Of a stretch of DNA of 64,000 nucleotides, positions 59,110 through 64,000 are shown one piece after another; position 1 is the first letter of the stretch, and the number at the start of each line of letters is the position of its first letter. Made by a program: the position numbers and the translations under genes. Source of the stretch: Fratercula arctica (taxonomy: Eukaryota > Chordata > Aves > Charadriiformes > Alcidae). The notes below the pieces were generated by a model. That model had not been told where the DNA came from. It saw only the letters and a list, made by a program, of their open reading frames with translations, and ran no database searches. The stretch covers positions 10,647,587-10,711,586 of the forward strand of contig CANTUZ010000002.1 in the NCBI GenBank assembly GCA_947846985.1. The letters run 5' to 3'.

Positions 59110-61103
59110 GCAGCTTGTGTGCCTTCATCCTCCATTAGCTCTGCTCTTCAATTTAGTCTAGATTCCCCAGCACCTCGGGATAGTCAAGGATCCAGGGCAA
59201 ATATTGTCATGCTGCTGAAGTGCCTATGCTCTTTTTTCTTAAAAATGAAGGCCTTTTAGAGATTAACTAATCATAATATTTTGCACATTCGTTTACTTAA
59301 ATAGTGCTTCGCTTCCTTGCTGAAGACGTAGTTCAGCAACTTGGTATTATTTCTGGAAGCTGCAATTTTAGGCACCTAAGTCCTAATAGAGGGGGCTGAG
59401 ACCGTTCAGGTGAACGCAGAAGCACGGTGATTGTCCTGGTTATTTTTGGAAGTAATTAGTCCTTTGATATATTTCCTGTCTGTAATGTTTCAGCAGTATA
59501 GTCCAGAGGCTATATCTTGGACAACAGAGTCCTCATAACTACTTGATTTAATTTGAACCTGTGGTCAAAGATGATCCAGGACTGCCAGGACAGGTTTTCC
59601 TGAAACATGAAGATGTCTTTCCACTTGGATGCCCAAACCAAGGGCCCTTCTCAGTAGTGCTGAATTAGGTGAAGTGCTGGGAACCGTGAGCCTACGAGGC
59701 TCCTCAGGCTGAACACAGCACATGAAAAACATGTATTGTACCCCAAAACACGTGCTCGCCCACTCCCAGTGCTGTACCAGCTTCTGCTGCGTTTATGAGC
59801 CTTAAATCTAACACTGTCTTCTGTAGGGAAGACTAAAGATATCATGTGGGATGACAGCCACAGTCAGATAGATGTCTTCCTGATCAGTTGCTGGAAGTTT
59901 TGTCTCTTTAGGGATGGCCAAGTTGAATCTTTCAATTTTTTTTTTTTTTTTTAAATTAAAATTTCTCTCTACAGAAGCCTGAATGCAACCTCTGGGCTGA
60001 TGTCCTGGAATCTCCCATGCAAGGGTTACAGGTTTTGTCTCCTGTGTCTGTAGCCGGCAAAACAAAACCTTGGCTCTGCGTTTGGAGACTCTGCAATCAT
60101 AACAATACTTGGTTTCCAAAGCGCATCCAAGTTTGACATACACCTCGCAATTTTTGGAGCAATTTTTAAGATTGCTTAGGACTTTTTGCTGTGAATCTAC
60201 TTGTGCTCCAGGGTGCACAAGCTTGCAATTAAAAAGAATTTCCAGAAGTATTTGTGCCATCACAAAACCCTCTTTTCTGCCAGTAGATTGTGAATTGCCG
60301 TAAAAGATTCAGGCTGAAAACTTGATTGCAGTAAGACTAAGATTTTACTGTTGCTTTAAATATTTTGCCTGCTGTTCCTCTGATGGACAGGGCTGCTGAA
60401 GGAGTGGTCGAGTCAGTCATAAAAACCTACGTGAGTGTCTTAATCCCTCCCTGGGAAGTTTGTGCACGAGCCCTGGCCAATAATGCCGTTCTCCTTCATG
60501 GGTGTTCACCTCTGCCGACTGCCTTGCCTGGCAAGCAGGCTTCACCAGCGCAGCTCTGTCATTATATAGACCACTCACTTGGCTCCCGCTTGGCTTCTCC
60601 TTGATCACTGCAACAGCTGCCGTGCTCACACGGGCCAGCGCTGGGAAAGAATAGCATCTTTTTCTGCCTTGGTCCAAAGCCCACTCGCTTCAGTGGAAAA
60701 TAGTTAAGCTCAATGGCCTCAAACCGGGCACCGTTCCACCTCCCGTCAGGCGTGTGGCCTTTGGCAGCGAGGCGGCGCGGCGGTTTGAGATGTTGTCCCA
60801 GTTAGAGCACCTCGAGCAACTCCTCCGTCGTTAATGATTCACCTGCAGTGAAATGTTTTTCTGTTCCCAGCTCTAAAGAGCGGGGATGTTTGAGTTTTAA
60901 TGTGTTAAGTCCCTAGCGAATCTAAATGAAGGAAAAGGGAATGGGTTTTGTCTTGACTCCGTGGTGGGAATCGCTCTGGAAGCGGCCGCCTCTCTCCAGG
61001 GCCCCAGGAGAAAGGCTGGCCAACTCGGTCAGATTAGTTAGCGATATCCAGAGGTGAGATGAGGCCTTTCCTTAGTCAGGATTTCTAGTCTTTACAATGG
61101 GTT

Positions 61104-61134
<31 letters not shown>

Positions 61135-64000
61135 AAATTTGATTCTTCATCCAACATTGACAGTCTGCATTTTAGTAGAAATTTCTCTGGGTTTCATACT
61201 GTTCCTGGTTTCGTAACAGCCTTTAGAATAAAACTTGGGCTCTGAAGTCACTGCGTATCTCAAACAGCTCCACCCAAGTAATTTTTTTAATAAGAATTCA
61301 GATATTACAAGTAATGCACTGCCCGATTGTATGATGTATGGCTGACTGGTGACACCCGAGCCGTACCGAAGTGGTGTTAATGCCGGCAGAGACCTGGGGG
61401 TTACAGCCACTAATGGTTGGGGTGGTGGTAACTACCCCTAAAAACCCGCTGCTCTGGATTTGAGAGTTTTGATCTTTATCGAGCAAGAACGGTTAAAATG
61501 TTTAATTGTTAAAATACTGAAAAATACATTATTTGAAAGATCATTATTTGCAAGATAATATTGCAAGGTTTGCTCTTCCGTTTGAATGAAATAGCTTGCA
61601 TTAACCTCAGACTTACAATATTAATAATTCATTTTTGCTCCATTTTCACCCGCTGGCATCCCTGAAAAGGACACCACTTTAGAGGAACTAGCTTAACTAA
61701 TCTTGATCCTTTCCTGGCATGGATTCCTCTGCTGGAAAGTTGAGCTATTTGTACTTTATTACATCTTTAATGCAGTCTCCATTCTTTTTACTGGCATACG
61801 GTTTCCTGAATTACACATTACTAACTAGTGAAATTGATGTGCTTGGTTATCCAAACTAATTACCTTACAATTCTCTCACATACTTGTATTTGGGCATGTC
61901 ATGGAAAGAGAAAGGAAAGCAAAGCCACTGTTTTCCATGGAAATCTAATATGGGAGGCATGCTGGAGATGCGGAGATGGGAGGGAGTTCCCTCTCCCTTT
62001 GCTCCGCGCCCCCTGGCCGTAACCGTGTGCGAGCGGGACGGAGCAACAGCCGTACTCTTCTGTGGGGAGAGGGTGGGAAGGTTGGCTGGTGGAATTGGAG
62101 GCTGGCTGGTCGCTCCCTGGCTTAGCCAGAGCTGCCTTCACGCATGTTTTGTTGTCTGCTGGTACGAGAGCGTCCCATTACCCACTGGCTTCCCGTAGAA
62201 GGTGGCTGGGTTGCACATGGAAGGGCTTCCAAGGCTGCATAGCCTTGCAAGCTTTTGCTTGCCATGTTGGGAGTAAAACCTTGGACTCTATTCAGTAATA
62301 GTATTACCTTAATTAATAGCAGGCAAGCAGGTTTTATCTGGCTTGGTATGTTCTTGTAGCAATTCTAGGCAGAATTGGTAATGAAAATAGTATGGTGAGC
62401 AAGCATGAAGGAAGGCCCCAGTAGGTCGCTACAGCTTTTCAGTCCCCTAGAACATCAAAGTTGGAATTACATCACTGGGTTGGCCAGTGAAACTGGAGAA
62501 CTCACCCCTTGGATTTAACAGTGCGGATAATTAAACAGTGGAGTGGCATACCTAGACGGGGTGGGATGTTTTGTCACCTCAGGTCTTTACGCAAAGGTGG
62601 GTTCTCTCTCCGTGGCAGGAGCAGGAGCTGTGGATGCGGTGAGAGAATTAGTAGGTCAAACTGCGGTGTGTGTTGGGCAGTGGCTCGGGCTGGCGGGAGG
62701 GAACGTGAAAGTGTAGTGCAAAGCCGTAGTTGTAAATTGAGTCACACGTATGAAATTATACTGAAGCTGTGATCTGGGGTGGATTTTTGTAATGGCATAT
62801 GCAAGCGCGGTCAGTCTGAAATAACAGATGGTGGCTGCGACTCAGAAGTAAGCTAGCTACCTTTGAAATAGCAATTTATTGTTTTGACTAGAGAGAGATT
62901 TCTAAGAGCAGAAAATGCGAAAGCGCACCACTGAACTCAACGTGCAGGCAACCTGCTGCCCTGTTAAACTCCGTGTGCATGTTGGAGCCATGATTGCTTT
63001 CACGGTTTTAAGGAGGGCGAGAGAATGGCCGCAATCTTAGCAAAAAGTTAGTAGATTGTGAAAACCATTTTCTCTGGGACTTAAAAGCGTGAATCCCGCC
63101 CACCCCCAACCTCCACGCTTCAGAGCCTGGAAGTGGAAGGAGGCTCCTCCAAAGCCTTCACCTTTGCAGGAGATCCTCTCTAAAAATGAGGCCACGGCCT
63201 TTATCACTGAGTGATGTGGGTCGAGAAGCAGCAACGCTGCAGGTTAGTCGTCGGTCGTGACTGAACAGCTTGTTTCCTTCTGCTGACTCCTGCGCTCTCC
63301 TGTGCTGGCGGGAGGAAGGTGGAGCAGCTCCGCGGCTGCTCTCTGCATCCTGGTAGGGCAGGCAGATGTCAGGCAGGGCAGGCAGAAGTAGGATACCACG
63401 AATGGGTTGGGTAGGAGTGTTTTCCCCAGGACACTTGTCCCTTTGGATCAATCACTCCGTGTGCACGCCTCCCTTGCAGTTGCCACCCAAGAATGTGATG
63501 AGTTTCATAGCCAGTGACTGACTGAACAAACCTGTGACTTCGGGAGGTGCAGATGGCGGAAAAATAGGAAGCCAGAAGGAAAGTGAATCTGGGACACAGC
63601 AGAGAGGCTTCCCAATTGGTTTTGGTCCTTGCTAAGTTCTTGCTACTAAGCTTTGTTGGAAGTTGGTTTCAGCTTTTAGCAGCTTTATGAAAGCTGGAAT
63701 AGCTTCTGTGCTCTTTATCGTTCTTCTGGAAGTAGAAGAGAAGGGGATGAAATGGAAAGAGCAGGTCAGCAGATGCTGTTTGTTTTAGACAAGAATTATC
63801 CAGGTTGTAAACCAGGTGTAATACCAAATGGTGTGGATTCTCGCTCCATCCATCTCTGCTCCTGGCAGCTGACAAAAGCAAGGACATACCAAGTTAGGGT
63901 GATACCTGTCTGCATCTGAGTGAATCTGTTTTCCAAATGTCAAGGCTCGGGGAAGCTCTCAGCAACCTGTTCTCCCTCTGCCCTGTAATGCATTTCTGGA
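59110..64000. other. Downstream DNA, no supported gene
   Basis: Mixed-composition sequence with T/A homopolymers (about 59937-59954 and 61117-61134). I see no convincing exon, transposon or RNA gene. It may be intergenic, or an intron if a further DNAJB6 exon exists. In mammals PTPRN2 lies beyond, on the opposite strand. Confidence 0.65.

Noticed and set aside
61905..61930. GKRKESK-coding stretch as a candidate lysine-rich DNAJB6 tail exon
   Set aside because: No acceptor in the right place, and the frame continues into unrelated sequence.
63545..63633. Possible human-like last exon of DNAJB6 (AG, then a frame reading GGKIGSQKESES)
   Set aside because: The acceptor lacks a good pyrimidine tract, and the peptide lacks the Lys/Arg clusters of the mammalian tail. 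The similarity is too weak to support.

Overview
The window looks like nuclear DNA of a bird. It carries one multi-exon vertebrate gene on the + strand, with GT-AG introns, a CpG-island promoter and AATAAA poly(A) signals. The only recognisable transposons are CR1-type LINEs, most ending in the (ATTCTRTG)-like 3' tail typical of avian genomes. No tRNA, rRNA, CRISPR array or bacterial-type gene was seen.

The gene is DNAJB6, a type-B Hsp40 co-chaperone. I rebuilt it exon by exon: a CpG-island promoter with non-coding exon 1 (about 2090-2880, donor at 2481), the start-codon exon (11955-12063), and coding exons at 13021-13130, 15837-15896, 16263-16373, 29064-29195, 30141-30282 and 34218-34323. 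Every junction is GT-AG and keeps the frame. The joined short form is 241 codons, the length of human DNAJB6b, with an intact HPD motif and conserved phenylalanine-rich G/F region. It ends by reading through a splice donor at 34289 to TAA at 34321-34323.

Using that donor instead skips a 24.5 kb intron and joins a terminal exon at 58769-59082, giving the long form (DNAJB6a-like, 334 codons as read here). This exon ends in a basic, cysteine-rich tail finishing CVLT, which resembles a prenylation CaaX box. It is followed 20 bases later by AATAAA. The mammalian long form ends in a lysine-rich nuclear-localisation tail. The possible membrane-anchored ending is the most interesting observation here.

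Layout: 1-2080 upstream intergenic DNA with no supported gene; 2090-2880 CpG island and exon 1; 2481-34217 introns 1-7 with CR1 copies at about 15260, 17690, 22630 and 30505; 34289-58768 giant intron 8 with CR1 copies near 41715, 48786, 54017, 55822 and 58403 plus several small tandem duplications; 59110-64000 downstream DNA with no supported gene. Most long open frames are chance frames, GC-driven antisense frames of the CpG island, or CR1 ORF2 remnants.
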